From positions 3,038,001 to 3,102,000 of the forward strand of contig JARWIR010000018.1 of the NCBI GenBank assembly GCA_029959085.1: 64,000 nucleotides of DNA. Reading direction: 5' to 3'. The translations under genes were made by a program, and so were the position numbers. This DNA is from Nemophila menziesii (Eukaryota; Streptophyta; Magnoliopsida; Boraginales; Hydrophyllaceae). How positions within the stretch are numbered: the stretch's first letter is position 1; each line of letters opens with the position of its first letter. This document shows, in pieces, positions 1-12,008 of the stretch. The notes under the pieces are model-generated. The model made no database searches and had not been told where the DNA came from. It saw only the letters and a list, made by a program, of their open reading frames with translations.

Positions 1-780
1 CTCTAAACACTTAACTTTGACCACAAACACTTAACTTTGACTCTAAACACTTAACTTTGACCACAAACACTTAACTTTGACCACAAACACTTAACTTTGA
101 CTCTAAACACTTAACTTTGACCACAAACACTTAACTTTGACCACAAACACTTAACTTTGACCACAAACACTTAACTTTGACCACAAACACTTAACTTTGA
201 CTCTAAACACTTAACTTTGACCACAAACACTTAACTTTGACTCTAAACACTTAACTTTGACTCTAAAAACTTAACTTTGACCACAAACACTTAACTTTGA
301 CCACAAACACTTAACTTTGACCACAAACACTTAACTTTGACCACAAACACTTAACTTTGACTCTAAACACTTAACTTTGACCACAAACACTTAACTTTGA
401 CTCTAAACACTTAACTTTGACCACAAACACTTAACTTTGACCACAAACACTTAACTTTGACCACAAACACTTAACTTTGACCACAAACACTTAACTTTGA
501 CCACAAACACTTAACTTTGACCACAAACACTTAACTTTGACTCTAAACACTTAACTTTGACCACAAACACTTAACTTTGACTCTAAACACTTAACTTTGA
601 CCACAAACACTTAACTTTGACTCTAAACACTTAACTTTGACCACAAACACTTAACTTTGACTCTAAACACTTAACTTTGACCACAAACACTTAACTTTGA
701 CTCTAAACACTTAACTTTGACCACAAACACTTAACTTTGACCACAAACACTTAACTTTGACCACAAACACTTAACTTTGA

Positions 781-1500
781 CTCTAAACACTTAACTTTGA
801 CCACAAACACTTAACTTTGACCACAAACACTTAACTTTGACTCTAAACACTTAACTTTGACCACAAACACTTAACTTTGACCACAAACACTTAACTTTGA
901 CCACAAACACTTAACTTTGACCACAAACACTTAACTTTGACTCTAAACACTTAACTTTGACCACAAACACTTAACTTTGACTCTAAACACTTAACTTTGA
1001 CTCTAAACACTTAACTTTGACCACAAACACTTAACTTTGACCACAAACACTTAACTTTGACCACAAACACTTAACTTTGACCACAAACACTTAACTTTGA
1101 CTCTAAACACTTAACTTTGACCACAAACACTTAACTTTGACTCTAAACACTTAACTTTGACCACAAACACTTAACTTTGACCACAAACACTTAACTTTGA
1201 CTCTAAACACTTAACTTTGACCACAAACACTTAACTTTGACCACAAACACTTAACTTTGACCACAAACACTTAACTTTGACCACAAACACTTAACTTTGA
1301 CTCTAAACACTTAACTTTGACCACAAACACTTAACTTTGACTCTAAACACTTAACTTTGACTCTAAACACTTAACTTTGACCACAAACACTTAACTTTGA
1401 CCACAAACACTTAACTTTGACCACAAACACTTTACTTTGACCACAAACACTTAACTTTGACTCTAAACACTTAACTTTGACCACAAACACTTAACTTTGA
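781..1500. repeat. two copies of an 18-monomer higher-order repeat
   Basis: Written as monomer types, 781-1140 and 1141-1500 both read BAA BAA AAB ABB AAA ABA, a 360-bp higher-order unit repeated exactly in tandem. The same order recurs at 5161-5520 and 5521-5880, and a rotated form occurs at 1981-2340 and 3721-4080. This was read directly from the sequence. Confidence 0.85.
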
Positions 1501-4500
1501 CCACAAACACTTAACTTTGACCACAAACACTTAACTTTGACCACAAACACTTAACTTTGACCACAAACACTTAACTTTGACCACAAACACTTAACTTTGA
1601 CCACAAACACTTAACTTTGACTCTAAACACTTAACTTTGACCACAAACACTTAACTTTGACTCTAAACACTTAACTTTGACCACAAACACTTAACTTTGA
1701 CTCTAAACACTTAACTTTGACCACAAACACTTAACTTTGACTCTAAACACTTAACTTTGACCACAAACACTTAACTTTGACCACAAACACTTAACTTTGA
1801 CCACAAACACTTAACTTTGACTCTAAACACTTAACTTTGACCACAAACACTTAACTTTGACCACAAACACTTAACTTTGACTCTAAACACTTAACTTTGA
1901 CCACAAACACTTAACTTTGACCACAAACACTTAACTTTGACCACAAACACTTAACTTTGACCACAAACACTTAACTTTGACTCTAAACACTTAACTTTGA
2001 CCACAAACACTTAACTTTGACTCTAAACACTTAACTTTGACTCTAAACACTTAACTTTGACCACAAACACTTAACTTTGACCACAAACACTTAACTTTGA
2101 CCACAAACACTTAACTTTGACCACAAACACTTAACTTTGACTCTAAACACTTAACTTTGACCACAAACACTTAACTTTGACTCTAAACACTTAACTTTGA
2201 CCACAAACACTTAACTTTGACCACAAACACTTAACTTTGACTCTAAACACTTAACTTTGACCACAAACACTTAACTTTGACCACAAACACTTAACTTTGA
2301 CCACAAACACTTAACTTTGACCACAAACACTTAACTTTGACTCTAAACACTTAACTTTGACCACAAACACTTAACTTTGACTCTAAACACTTAACTTTGA
2401 CCACAAACACTTAACTTTGACCACAAACACTTAACTTTGACCACAAACACTTAACTTTGACCAAAAACACTTAACTTTGACCACAAACACTTAACTTTGA
2501 CTCTAAACACTTAACTTTGACCACAAACACTTAACTTTGACTCTAAACACTTAACTTTGACCACAAACACTTAACTTTGACTCTAAACACTTAACTTTGA
2601 CCACAAACACTTAACTTTGACTCTAAACACTTAACTTTGACCACAAACACTTAACTTTGACTCTAAACACGTAACTTTGACCACAAACACTTAACTTTGA
2701 CCACAAACACTTAACTTTGACCACAAACACTTAACTTTGACTCTAAACACTTAACTTTGACCACAAACACTTAACTTTGACCACAAACACTTAACTTTGA
2801 CTCTAAACACTTAACTTTGACCACAAACACTTAACTTTGACCACAAACACTTAACTTTGACCACAAACACTTAACTTTGACCACAAACACTTAACTTTGA
2901 CTCTAAACACTTAACTTTGACCACAAACACTTAACTTTGACTCTAAACACTTAACTTTGACTCTAAACACTTAACTTTGACCACAAACACTTAACTTTGA
3001 CCACAAACACTTAACTTTGACCACAAACACTTAACTTTGACCACAAACACTTAACTTTGACTCTAAACACTTAACTTTGACCACAAACACTTAACTTTGA
3101 CTCTAAACACTTAACTTTGACCACAAACACTTAACTTTGACCACAAACACTTAACTTTGACTCTAAACACTTAAATTTGACCACAAACACTTCACTTTGA
3201 CCACAAACACTTAACTTTGACCACAAACACTTAACTTTGACCACAAACACTTAACTTTGACTCTAAACACTTAACTTTGACCACAAACACTTAACTTTGA
3301 CCACAAACACTTAACTTTGACTCTAAACACTTAACTTTGACCACAAACACTTAACTTTGACTCTAAACACTTAACTTTGACCACAAACACTTAACTTTGA
3401 CTCTAAACACTTAACTTTGACCACAAACACTTAACTTTGACTCTAAACACTTAACTTTGACCACAAACACTTAACTTTGACTCTAAACACTTAACTTTGA
3501 CCACAAACACTTAACTTTGACCACAAACACTTAACTTTGACCACAAACACTTAACTTTGACTCTAAACACTTAACTTTGACCACAAACACTTAACTTTGA
3601 CCACAAACACTTAACTTTGACTCTAAACACTTAACTTTGACCACAAACACTTAACTTTGACCACAAACACTTAACTTTGACCACAAACACTTAACTTTGA
3701 CCACAAACACTTAACTTTGACTCTAAACACTTAACTTTGACCACAAACACTTAACTTTGACTCTAAACACTTAACTTTGACTCTAAACACTTAACTTTGA
3801 CCACAAACACTTAACTTTGACCACAAACACTTAACTTTGACCACAAACACTTAACTTTGACCACAAACACTTAACTTTGACTCTAAACACTTAACTTTGA
3901 CCACAAACACTTAACTTTGACTCTAAACACTTAACTTTGACCACAAACACTTAACTTTGACCACAAACACTTAACTTTGACTCTAAACACTTAACTTTGA
4001 CCACAAACACTTAACTTTGACCACAAACACTTAACTTTGACCACAAACACTTAACTTTGACCACAAACACTTAACTTTGACTCTAAACACTTAACTTTGA
4101 CCACAAACACTTAACTTTGACTCTAAACACTTAACTTTGACTCTAAACACTTAACTTTGACCACAAACACTTAACTTTGACCACAAACACTTAACTTTGA
4201 CCACAAACACTTTACTTTGACCACAAACACTTAACTTTGACTCTAAACACTTAACTTTGACCACAAACACTTAACTTTGACCACAAACACTTAACTTTGA
4301 CTCTAAACACTTAACTTTGACCACAAACACTTAACTTTGACCACAAACACTTAACTTTGACCACAAACACTTAACTTTGACCACAAACACTTAACTTTGA
4401 CTCTAAACACTTAACTTTGACCACAAACACTTAACTTTGACTCTAAACACTTAACTTTGACTCTAAACACTTAACTTTGACCACAAACACTTAACTTTGA

Positions 4501-5160
4501 CCACAAACACTTAACTTTGACCACAAACACTTAACTTTGACCACAAACACTTAACTTTGACTCTAAACACTTAACTTTGACCACAAACACTTAACTTTGA
4601 CTCTAAACACTTAACTTTGACCAAAAACACTTAACTTTGACCACAAACACTTAACTTTGACTCTAAACACTTAACTTTGACCACAAACACTTAACTTTGA
4701 CCACAAACACTTAACTTTGACCACAAACACTTAACTTTGACCACAAACACTTAACTTTGACTCTAAACACTTAACTTTGACCACAAACACTTAACTTTGA
4801 CTCTAAACACTTAACTTTGACCACAAACACTTAACTTTGACCACAAACACTTAACTTTGACCACAAACACTTAACTTTGACCACAAACACTTAACTTTGA
4901 CCACAAACACTTAACTTTGACTCTAAACACTTAACTTTGACCACAAACACTTAACTTTGACTCTAAACACTTAACTTTGACCACAAACACTTAACTTTGA
5001 CTCTAAACACTTAACTTTGACCACAAACACTTAACTTTGACTCTAAACACTTAACTTTGACCACAAACACTTAACTTTGACTCTAAACACGTAACTTTGA
5101 CCACAAACACTTAACTTTGACCACAAACACTTAACTTTGACCACAAACACTTAACTTTGA

Positions 5161-5880
5161 CTCTAAACACTTAACTTTGACCACAAACACTTAACTTTGA
5201 CCACAAACACTTAACTTTGACTCTAAACACTTAACTTTGACCACAAACACTTAACTTTGACCACAAACACTTAACTTTGACCACAAACACTTAACTTTGA
5301 CCACAAACACTTAACTTTGACTCTAAACACTTAACTTTGACCACAAACACTTAACTTTGACTCTAAACACTTAACTTTGACTCTAAACACTTAACTTTGA
5401 CCACAAACACTTAACTTTGACCACAAACACTTAACTTTGACCACAAACACTTAACTTTGACCACAAACACTTAACTTTGACTCTAAACACTTAACTTTGA
5501 CCACAAACACTTAACTTTGACTCTAAACACTTAACTTTGACCACAAACACTTAACTTTGACCACAAACACTTAACTTTGACTCTAAACACTTAAATTTGA
5601 CCACAAACACTTAACTTTGACCACAAACACTTAACTTTGACCACAAACACTTAACTTTGACCACAAACACTTAACTTTGACTCTAAACACTTAACTTTGA
5701 CCACAAACACTTAACTTTGACTCTAAACACTTAACTTTGACTCTAAACACTTAACTTTGACCACAAACACTTAACTTTGACCACAAACACTTAACTTTGA
5801 CCACAAACACTTAACTTTGACCACAAACACTTAACTTTGACTCTAAACACTTAACTTTGACCACAAACACTTAACTTTGA
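5161..5880. repeat. two further copies of the 18-monomer higher-order repeat
   Basis: The monomer order BAA BAA AAB ABB AAA ABA occurs twice in tandem here, as at 781-1500. A private variant monomer (TAAAT in place of TAACT) at 5581-5600 also occurs at 3161-3180, 2420 bp away. The variant with GTAAC at 2661-2680 recurs at 5081-5100, also 2420 bp away. These shared variants point to block duplication within the array. Confidence 0.8.
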
Positions 5881-6328
5881 CTCTAAACACTTAACTTTGA
5901 CCACAAACACTTAACTTTGACCACAAACACTTAACTTTGACTCTAAACACTTATCTTTGACCACAAACACTTAACTTTGACTCTAAACACTTAACTTTGA
6001 CCACAAACACTTAACTTTGACTCTAAACACTTAACTTTGACCACAAACACTTAACTTTGACTCTAAACACTTAACTTTGACTCTAAACACTTAACTTTGA
6101 CCACAAACACTTAACTTTGACCACAAACACTTAACTTTGACCACAAACACTTAACTTTGACTCTAAACACTTAACTTTGACCACAAACACTTAACTTTGA
6201 CTCTAAACACTTAACTTTGACCACTAAATTTATTTTTGAATTTAATTTAAATGATTATTTGGTATTGAATTAAAATATTGCATAATTGTTTAGTGTTTAG
6301 TTTATTTTTAAAAAAAAAAAAAATTATC

Positions 6329-6599
6329 TAGCGACTACATTTTACTCATAGCGACTAGTTCTTGTACATGAACTAGTCGCAAATGATTCTAGAGCACTAG
6401 CGACTACATTGTAGTCGCTAGACATCGAAATAAATTCCCCAAAACCATGGCGGTCAGTTTTCCCGCCCCCTCAATGTACACGCGTTTTACTTTTCAATCT
6501 AGCGACTACATTGTAGTCGCTAAAGACTCGTTGACGTGGTCAATATTCATTCTAGCGACTACTTTCTTTCATCTAGCGACTACAAAAAGTAGTCGCTAG
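6329..6599. promoter_or_regulatory. left cluster of TAGCGACTAC motifs
   Basis: About ten copies of the 10-bp motif TAGCGACTAC lie here in both orientations. Several are paired as inverted repeats separated by three to six bases (for example 6400-6422, 6499-6521 and 6573-6599). In En/Spm the TNPA protein binds arrays of a short subterminal motif, which brings the ends together and represses the promoter. This cluster sits just upstream of the TNPA-like leader, so by analogy it is probably a protein-binding and promoter region. The sequence of the motif differs from the maize one. Function is inferred. Confidence 0.7.
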
Positions 6600-7751
6600 A
6601 AAAAAAACCCTATATCTAACCCGAGAGCTCCATTTTCAGTCTTATTCTTTCTACCAAAACTCTAAAAAACAAGAGCTCCATTAAAAAGCCACTCCAAGGG
6701 CCGATTCTAGCATCAAATCTTCAACAAAGGTAAGCAAATCCAACACCATTTATCATTCTATTCCATTTTTAATCTTAGATTAAGCTTTTTTCCTCCATTT
6801 TTACATTTCTAATTAAATTTTTTTTGTTTGTGTTTCAATCCGAATCTAAATGGCATAGATTCAACACCAAATCAACTCCAATTTCATCCAAAAAGGTTAG
6901 TATTTCAACCAATTTTTGATTTTTAATTTTCATGTCAATTTTTTTTGGTTTTTGTTCTTTGATGATTACATGTTATTATTAATTCCGAATATAGTAGGGT
7001 ATAATTAGAGTGTTCTATGAATTGTTTAAACGAAAAATTGATGTTAAAACTCTTAAAAAAATAGTTTGTGAAAGCTAATTAAATTTTTTCCATTTTTTTG
7101 GTGTATGATTGTTAATTCCGAGAATTAACAGTGTTAATAGAGTTTGGTTTTTGTTAATTTAAACATGTAATTCATTGTTTTTGATTGAAAATAAATTGGG
7201 TTGATTTTTTGTGAATTTTGTTAATTTTTGTTATGATTTTTAGTATAATTTAAGATTTTAAGTTTGCAAAAAAATTATGATAGGGACTTTTATGCAATTT
7301 AAAACTACATAGGGACTTTCATGACATTTAAGAAAAACTAAATATGGACTTTAGGGACAATTATGCAATTTTTAAAAATATTTAGGCATTTTTATGCTAT
7401 TTAAGAAAATTAAATATGGACTTTAGGGACTTTTATGCAATTTACAAAAATATTTAGGAATATTTATGCAATTTTAGAAAAATTAAATAAGGACTATTAT
7501 GCAATTTAAAAAAATATATAGGAATATGTATGGAATTTTTAACAAATAAAATATGGATTTTTATGCATTTTTTAAAAATAAAGGGAATTTTATGCAATTT
7601 AAAAAAATATAGGGAATTTAGTTTATTTTATTTATGATTGTAATAATTTATTTAATTTTATTTTCATGTTTTTTATTTTTTGTGATGTAATAATTTAGTA
7701 TTTTTTATGTTATTTTTTATTCTGTATTTTTATTTACCTATAAATTGCTAG
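6600..7751 (+). other. probable 5' untranslated region and leader introns of the TNPA-like gene
   Basis: No coding sequence lies here. A pyrimidine-rich leader (about 6620-6728) ends in a good splice donor (AAAG/GTAAGC at 6729). A second short leader exon seems to end near 6896 (AAAAAG/GTTAG), and the last acceptor is ATTGCTAG at 7744-7751, directly before the start codon. The same leader, donor and intron sequence recurs in decayed form in each downstream array unit (for example 13440-13800), which supports the gene structure. Exact transcription start and leader exons are inferred. Confidence 0.5.
7275..7620. repeat. degenerate minisatellite in the leader intron
   Basis: About a dozen imperfect copies of a 25-30-bp AT-rich unit with the core GGGACTTTTATGCAATTTA lie in tandem. 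A weaker version is visible in the array units (for example near 14065-14110), so the repeat predates their split. Confidence 0.7.
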
Positions 7752-9490
7752 ATGGCCGATGTCATGACTCGACAGCACGGAGGGGCTGGTGGTGGGAGGG
7801 ACCCAAACGAGAATCCGAACCGAAACCTAGCCGACTGTGCAAACCAGCCTGGTAAAAAAACAAATTCAATTCAATACTTTGTTAAAAAATAAAGTCACTA
7901 ATAGTTAATGTAATGTTAAAACAGATCCCCCTAGACGGAGAAGAAGGGGTGGAGGTGCCTTGAAGACTGCGATGAAGGCACTGAAGGAAGTTGGGTGGCC
8001 TTTGCCAGTCAACTTTTGTTCGTTAGACGACACGTGGAGTCCAACAGGCAAGTACGGGCACCACGTTGCTCAAGTTATTGGAATCGCAGTACGAGAGAGG
8101 ATTCCGCTCTATCACCCGTCTTGGAAAAAGGTGCCGGAGGCGGACAAAAACGCTGTTATTAAGAGATTATCGGTATTTAATTTAATTGTTAAATTTTTTT
8201 TAACTTAATTTATTATTCTTATTTAAATTTAACTAATGTATTTTTTTTACAGAAATATTTTAACATAAATGATTGGAGAAAGAGGAAAGATAGGAACAAG
8301 ATTTTTGGGAATTTGGACGACACTATGAGGATGAGATATAAGGATTACAAACATTACGTGAAGAAGCATTATTGGAGAAAGGGTTTGAAGCCGGATTGGA
8401 TGTCAGATGAGGCGTGGGCTTTGTGCTGCGAGTATTGGGGCTCGAGAAAAGCTAAGGTGAATTTTTTTATTAATTTTAATTTTCGTATATATTTAAAATT
8501 ATAATTGTTTTTATTAATAAATGAATTTTATATTTTTTCAGAATCAAGCAAAAGAAAATCAAAAGAATCGAGAAAAGCAGAAAAACAAGAGTGGAGCGGG
8601 GTCGAGGAGGTATTCCCGAACTCGGGATATGCTATACGAGGTAATTTTGTATTTAAGTAATTTTTTTTTAATTAATTTATAATTTATTTTGAATATTCTT
8701 TATTTTCTTGAAACAGGGTGAAGAATTAATCCCGGGAGGGAATCTGGTGATAAGGGATGAGTCTACCCAACAAGACATCCCGATTCCGCGTATGGGTGCT
8801 TTTTACGAGGTGGTGGGGAAGACAAAGAAGACGAAAGAGTGGAGGTCCGTGGGGTACGAAAGAGCCGATGTAAGTTTTTCTTTATTAGATTGTTTTAATT
8901 AATTTTTTCATTTATTATCAAATTTAATTGATATACTGTTTTTTATGTAACAGAAATTGCTCAAGGACGCGATGAAGGAAAAGGTGACTCAAAGTCAATC
9001 AGAGTCAGGCGATTGGGGAGGATTGAGTCAAAAGGAGCAATATGATTACGTGAAGAGGACCGCGAAGGAGGTTGGGTCACCGAAGAGGAGCTTTATTCCG
9101 GGCATTGGCCGTCCGGGAAAATCGAAGAACAAGGCTAAGACTACTCCAGCCCGGAACGAGCAACACGAGGAGATGATGGCGGCTATTAACGAGCTCCGAG
9201 TGTCAAGCGGTCTTGCCCCCTTCCCCCGCCCTGAAGATTCTACTAGCACCGCGCCTGCACCTTTTTCGATGGCTACTGTGAATGATGCCATCGCATACGT
9301 TAATCAGTTGAGGGCGGATAAAGGCGAGGCCCCCTTCCAGCCTATGAATGCGGGCCCCACTCCTCCTAGCGATGACTCGGATGATGATAGTAGTAGTAGT
9401 GGTGAAGATGTTGAGATGGATATTGATTTGGATGAAGATGATGACGTGCTCGGGAATGAGGAGGACCTCTATAGACGGCAAGGATTTTAG
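7752..9490 (+). CDS. TNPA-like plant transposase (Ptta/En/Spm family), six exons, intact
   Basis: This is the accessory protein gene of a CACTA transposon. The protein is expected to act in the nucleus by binding subterminal motifs of the element. Predicted exons are 7752-7851, 7925-8172, 8253-8456, 8542-8640, 8717-8869 and 8954-9490. All introns are GT-AG and phases match, giving 446 residues. The start was chosen because ATG directly follows the last leader acceptor. The N-terminus is Gly/Arg/Asn-rich. Residues about 50-320 look like the Transposase_24 domain (Ptta/En/Spm), with a Trp- and basic-rich core (YKHYVKKHYWRKGLKPDW), the run ELIPGGNLVIRDE, and GLSQKEQYDYVKRTAKEVGS. The last 45 residues or so are strongly acidic with a serine run. 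The flanking TAGCGACTAC clusters are its likely targets. No stop or frameshift was seen, unlike every other gene remnant in the window. Family assignment is from recognition, not a search. Confidence 0.8.
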
Positions 9491-9579
9491 TGATGTTTTA
9501 TTTACTTTATTTTAAGACTATTCGGATTAAGACTTTATTTGTTTTGGTTTATTTTATGTAATGGTTTTATGTTTGTTGA

Positions 9580-9631
9580 CTTTTACCTGGCTTGACCGGG
9601 TTTGACTTTGACCTGGCTTGACCGGGTTTGA
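9580..9631. repeat. short tandem duplication in the 3' region of the TNPA-like gene
   Basis: The segment ACCTGGCTTGACCGGGTTTG occurs twice about 24 bp apart, shortly after the stop codon. It lies in the probable 3' untranslated region. No function is evident. Confidence 0.8.
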
Positions 9632-9858
9632 ATTTGGTTTAATTTAATATTTCAATTAATTATTTAGAATTGTTAATTTTATATTTTAATTAAATTAATT
9701 ATTTAGAATTGTTAATTTTATTATTATTTTAATATTTTTTATTTTTAAAAAAAATAAAAAAATATGATTTTCGAATATTTTTTAATTACAGTAATGCAAT
9801 TAAAAAAAATTCGAAAATTGTGTTTTTTTATTTTTTTTAAAAATAAAAAAATATTATT

Positions 9859-10204
9859 AACGACTACATTGTAGTCGACATTAAATAAAATAGTAGTCGC
9901 CATATCCTTAGTAACTAACGACTACATTGTAGTCGTTAGTGTTGTCCACTTTTTTCGACTACAAAGTAGTCGCTAGTAATGGCGTTATCTAGCGACTACT
10001 ATGTAGTCGTTAATATGGACCCAAGCTCTAACGACTACTTATTGCCCAGTAGTCGTAAGGGTTACGTTCTAACGACAAGATTCTAGCGACTAATTTCTAG
10101 CGACTACTTGTAGTCGCTAGAACCTTGAACCCACATCTAGCGACTATTTTTTTAACTTCTAGCGACTACTCATGTAGTCGCTAGAAGCTTGACGCGGACT
10201 AGTG
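9859..10204. promoter_or_regulatory. right subterminal motif cluster and CACTA terminus
   Basis: About 17 copies of the CGACTA core lie in both orientations, including paired inverted copies at roughly 9860-9880, 9917-9941 and 10156-10184. The cluster reaches within about 20 bp of the terminal TAGTG. A mixture of TAGCGACTAC and TAACGACTAC versions is present, and the TAAC form dominates the inner part. This is the 3' subterminal region, where TNPA-type proteins bind in known CACTA elements. Confidence 0.75.
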
Positions 10205-10840
10205 GTACTCCACCCTTTCTATTTCTCTATTGACGCACCATCCAATTGTACCACCACATTCTTCTATTAGAATTTCACATAAATTCAAAATTCAGTTACC
10301 TTTTATAATACCTTCAATCCATATAAAACGGGTAGCCCATACCTAACATAAGCACCTTGTAATTAAAATCTTCAGATAGATATGTATTTCTCTTTATCGT
10401 TTGTCTATTGTTCTTATCATTTATCAAACTTGTAGAAATATAACTTTATAGATGAATAAACTTGTAATCAAAATTGCTACCCATGTTATGATGATTAATC
10501 TTGTAATGGGATTCTGTATTCGGTTAGATCTAGTTTTGTATTATTATTAGATCTAGTTTTTAATTGTATATATATCTTATTTTATTTTATAATTGGTAGA
10601 TCTCAGTGTATATTATCATAGTTCTTCCATATCCAAAGTATTCTTGTTGTTATGTTATAATTTGTTTCACATATTATAAATCTGATTGGTAAAAATAAGA
10701 ACCTTACCTTTATTCCAACTTAGATCTTGTTACTATCAATTAATCATTTTTTGCCACTCTCCATACTAGTGTTTTTCTCGAAAGTAATGCTTTTCTCAAT
10801 AGTAATTTCTACAATAACATGAATTGAAACAATTCTGAAT

Positions 10841-11161
10841 ATGCTACTGAACAGTTTGAAGGAAATGTTAAAATTTCACAAGATCTTACATATAACCTAT
10901 TACTCCTGGTACTCAAACATTGTGACTTCATTAGGGACGGCTATTTATTTTGGCTCATACTTTGATTTTTTTATCAGGTATTTTCTTCTTGGGGCTATGC
11001 TGATCTATTCAATCATCATATATCAATTTTACAATGTGAGTTTATCTTATAGCTATGAATTTTATATATTTATATATGCTTTTAAATTGTTTAATTACTT
11101 GTTGATTTTGTACTTCAACATTTTTTCTTATCCACCTGTAACTTTGAAGATCATATTTTAA
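10841..11161 (+). pseudogene. hydrophobic 106-aa ORF in unit A, captured-gene remnant?
   Basis: The ORF is rich in Phe, Tyr, Ile and Leu, with two or three possible membrane segments (around residues 37-65 and 70-100). It follows a promoter/leader-like segment, and a TTTTTTATCAG/GT sequence inside it (10968-10980) looks like a splice junction, so the long frame may join exon and intron. Copies in B and C are broken. It may be a fragment of a host gene taken up by the unit. I do not recognise the family, and the ORF may be fortuitous in AT-rich DNA. Confidence 0.3.
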
Positions 11162-11608
11162 ATCTGCTTGTTCATTATTTTAACTTTTATTGGACATGTT
11201 TTTTTAATAATACTTTATTAATTTAAAAAAATATATTGTTAAAATAATTTATTTTTATTATAAGACTAATTTTAATTTATTAATTTGAAATGTTATATAT
11301 AATTTGTATTTTGCATGATATTTAGGACAAAATATCAAATATCTTTTTGTGGTTTAGTTAGAAGTTTCATACTCAATTACTATTTAGAAATGATTAGATA
11401 GGGACATATATATATATTATAATATTCTTGGATGAAGGGTTCATCTAATGTGGAGTAAGGTTGTTGGTATTCAAATTATACAAAATACTTTTCTACAATT
11501 ATTAAACTAATCTCCTAGATAAGAATAATTATAAAAAAATATATATTCTAGAAAGAAAGGTATTCAGATAGGAATAAATATTTAAAATAAGATACAATGA
11601 AATATATA

Positions 11609-12008
11609 TATGATATGAATATCTGTTAAGCTAAAACGTAACACATACTCTAAATATATCACACCCGCCGCTACTATCCTATTTTATCTTTTCTACCTCT
11701 TTAACATTCATTTCAATGCTTGATACTTTTTTAGTGTACTATAGCCAACAAAAACTCTTCTCCGATCTCTCAAATATAATATATATCATCAAACTTTGAA
11801 AATAAGTGTATGATCTTTCAAAGGTTGATGATATGTATTATATTTGAGAGATCGTAGAAACGTTTTTGTCAACTATACTAAAATATGAAAGTTTAAGCAT
11901 TGAAATTAATTTTAAAGAGGTAGAAAAGATAAAATCGGATAGTAGTGGCGAGTGTGATATATTTAGGGTATATGTTACGTTTTAGCTTAACAAATATTTA
12001 TATCATAT
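11609..12008. repeat. 400-bp fold-back hairpin, unit A
   Basis: The two halves are near-perfect inverted copies (stem about 190 bp, loop about 12 bases centred near 11810). The outer arms are GTTAAGCTAAAACGTAAC at 11625 and its reverse complement ending at 11991, and pairing extends some 16 bp further. It looks like a MITE-type fold-back element that was already in the ancestral unit. A transcript would form a long double-stranded RNA. Confidence 0.85.

Larger units (their letters stand above)
1..6220. repeat. 20-bp satellite array with two monomer types
   Basis: About 311 head-to-tail 20-bp monomers fill the left edge of the window. There are two types that differ only in the first four bases or so: A is CCACAAACACTTAACTTTGA and B is CTCTAAACACTTAACTTTGA. 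Very few monomers carry a point change (for example near 1430, 2461, 2671, 3175, 4211, 4621, 5091, 5595 and 5951), so the array is young or recently homogenised. The array continues beyond the left edge. At the right it decays into a last degenerate monomer (about 6221-6239) and then AT-rich transposon DNA. It has no coding capacity, since every monomer carries stops. It could be a host satellite or an internal tandem repeat of the adjoining CACTA transposon. Confidence 0.97.
6222..10204 (+). mobile_element. CACTA (En/Spm) transposon, right part with its 3' terminus
   Basis: The right end is exact. TAGTG at 10200-10204 is the canonical CACTA 3' terminus, and the next bases (GTACTCC...) are the uninterrupted start of a repeat unit that elsewhere reads CCCACGTACTCC (15382, 26441), so the element sits immediately before GTA. 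Inside are two clusters of subterminal motifs and a TNPA-like gene, the expected CACTA layout. The left end is uncertain. CACTA occurs at 6222-6226 next to the satellite, but the bases after it do not match the inverted right end (CACTAGTCCGCG), and the flanking GAC does not match the expected 3-bp duplication GTA. The true left end, and any TNPD-type transposase gene, probably lie left of the window, which would place the satellite inside the element. Confidence 0.8.

Noticed and set aside
1..6220. CRISPR array or telomere repeat
   Set aside because: There are no unique spacers between repeats and the monomer is not a telomere type. It is a plain tandem satellite.
6222..6226. CACTA next to the satellite as the left terminus of the transposon
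   Set aside because: Only five bases match the inverted right terminus, and the flanking three bases (GAC) do not match GTA at the right end. It can be read as a degenerate satellite monomer.
9046..9481. minus-strand ORFs of 81 and 92 codons under the last TNPA-like exon
   Set aside because: They are antisense shadows of a well-supported exon with matching splice phases.
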